5,890 bases of DNA from Verrucomicrobiales bacterium (GTDB taxonomy: Bacteria; Verrucomicrobiota; Verrucomicrobiia; Methylacidiphilales; JAAUTS01), in the NCBI GenBank assembly GCA_031279715.1, contig JAITHY010000035.1, forward strand, positions 1 to 5,890, read 5' to 3'. Position 1 is the first letter of the stretch. Every line of letters begins with the position of its first letter. A model generated the notes under the pieces. The model worked only from the letters and a program-made list of their open reading frames with translations. It ran no database searches and had not been told where the DNA came from. Shown in pieces: positions 5,402 to 5,890 of this stretch. The position numbers and the translations under genes are program-made.

Positions 5402-5878
5402 ATGCGCGCGTTTGAATTGTGGGCGGGGTTGTCGAAGGAATTGAATCATGAGATTTTCGAGGCGGCGTGCCTGAATGAAAAGCGATTGTACCGTCACGCC
5501 GTGGAGGAGTTAAGCGAGGGGTTGCGCCGTCGTCCGCAGGTGGTGCTGGAGTTGCCGCGCGCTGCGCGCCATGAGTTGTTTCAGCCGCTGATGGGGTTGC
5601 GGCAGTTTGACACGCTGGGGTTCAACTTGGTGATTAACTGGCTGCGGAAGAAGTATGAGCCGCTGTTGGTGAGGTTCATGGACGGAGTCGGTGCTGAGCA
5701 TGACGGGCATGGTTGCGCGGAGGTGTTTCCCCAAAAAGTGCCCGCCGCCAAGCTTGAGCGGGCTTGCCAGTCGCTGTATGAGCAATTTCCGGAGGAGGCG
5801 GTGACGTTCTATTTGCGCTTGTTCTCCAACATCACGGGAACGGACTGGGGGGTGGAGCAGTTTGTCAAAACCGCGTGA
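5402..5878 (+). CDS. Uncharacterised small cytosolic protein
   Basis: A 158-residue protein I do not recognise. It has no signal peptide or transmembrane helix and looks mainly alpha-helical. An acidic/amphipathic N-terminal half (about 1-66, with HEIFEAACLNEKRLYRHAVEEL and RAARHELFQPL) leads to an aromatic segment with NLVINWLRKKYEPLLVRF (75-92). A polar loop carrying H100, H103 and C105 (EHDGHGCAE) follows, and then a C-terminal region with FPEEAVTFYLRLFSNITGTDWG. The His/His/Cys cluster could bind metal, but no known motif is complete. The frame is also open upstream to a TTG at 5357, but that stretch lies in the divergent promoter region; the ATG at 5402 is the first credible start and lacks a Shine-Dalgarno sequence. 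It is divergent from the EamA transporter, with no operon partner visible before the window ends 12 bases after the stop. Coherent composition and length make it a real gene in my judgement. Confidence 0.7.
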   Translation: MRAFELWAGLSKELNHEIFEAACLNEKRLYRHAVEELSEGLRRRPQVVLELPRAARHELFQPLMGLRQFDTLGFNLVINWLRKKYEPLLVRFMDGVGAEHDGHGCAEVFPQKVPAAKLERACQSLYEQFPEEAVTFYLRLFSNITGTDWGVEQFVKTA

Positions 5879-5890
5879 GATTATCTTGGT

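Noticed and set aside
1..5890. CRISPR array, tRNA/rRNA genes, insertion sequence or integrase
   Set aside because: No regular long direct repeats with spacers, no tRNA-like cloverleaf or rRNA stretch, and no transposase or recombinase motif were seen in any frame.

Overview
The window is ordinary, gene-dense bacterial chromosome with seven protein genes and no RNA gene, mobile element or CRISPR array. Fairly GC-rich coding, weak or absent Shine-Dalgarno sequences at most starts, and intergenic CGCAAAG-type repeats would fit a Verrucomicrobiota-like (PVC group) bacterium. That assignment is inference; nothing in the window fixes the taxon.

Left block (1-1540, + strand). The window opens inside the C-terminal end of a large YfhO-like membrane protein. 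An ATGA overlap joins it to a DPM1-type polyprenyl-phosphate mannosyltransferase-like GT2 enzyme. Thirteen bases later comes a 94-residue LysM lipoprotein. The first two genes form a plausible lipid-linked sugar pair: the GT2 enzyme charges polyprenyl phosphate with a sugar, and the YfhO-like protein uses it outside the membrane. A 17-bp perfect hairpin follows (1568-1605), lying between converging genes.

Middle (1623-4452). A RhlE-type DEAD-box RNA helicase lies on the - strand. Divergent from it, on the + strand, is a two-gene ABC-2 exporter operon of ATPase and permease, again joined by an ATGA overlap. The intergenic region of about 100 bp holds an A-rich tract, a degenerate copy of the CGCAAAG-type repeat and a weak candidate promoter for the exporter.

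Right block (4455-5878). An EamA/DMT-family membrane transporter on the - strand ends only 2 bp from the end of the ABC permease. Divergent from it is a small uncharacterised cytosolic protein on the + strand, which finishes just before the window edge.

I see no clear new defence or mobile system. The points most worth a second look are the ABC ATPase, which lacks a recognisable Q-loop glutamine and has a local codon-usage island over its Walker B region; the orphan 158-residue protein; and the CGCAAAG-family hairpin and repeats flanking the helicase gene.
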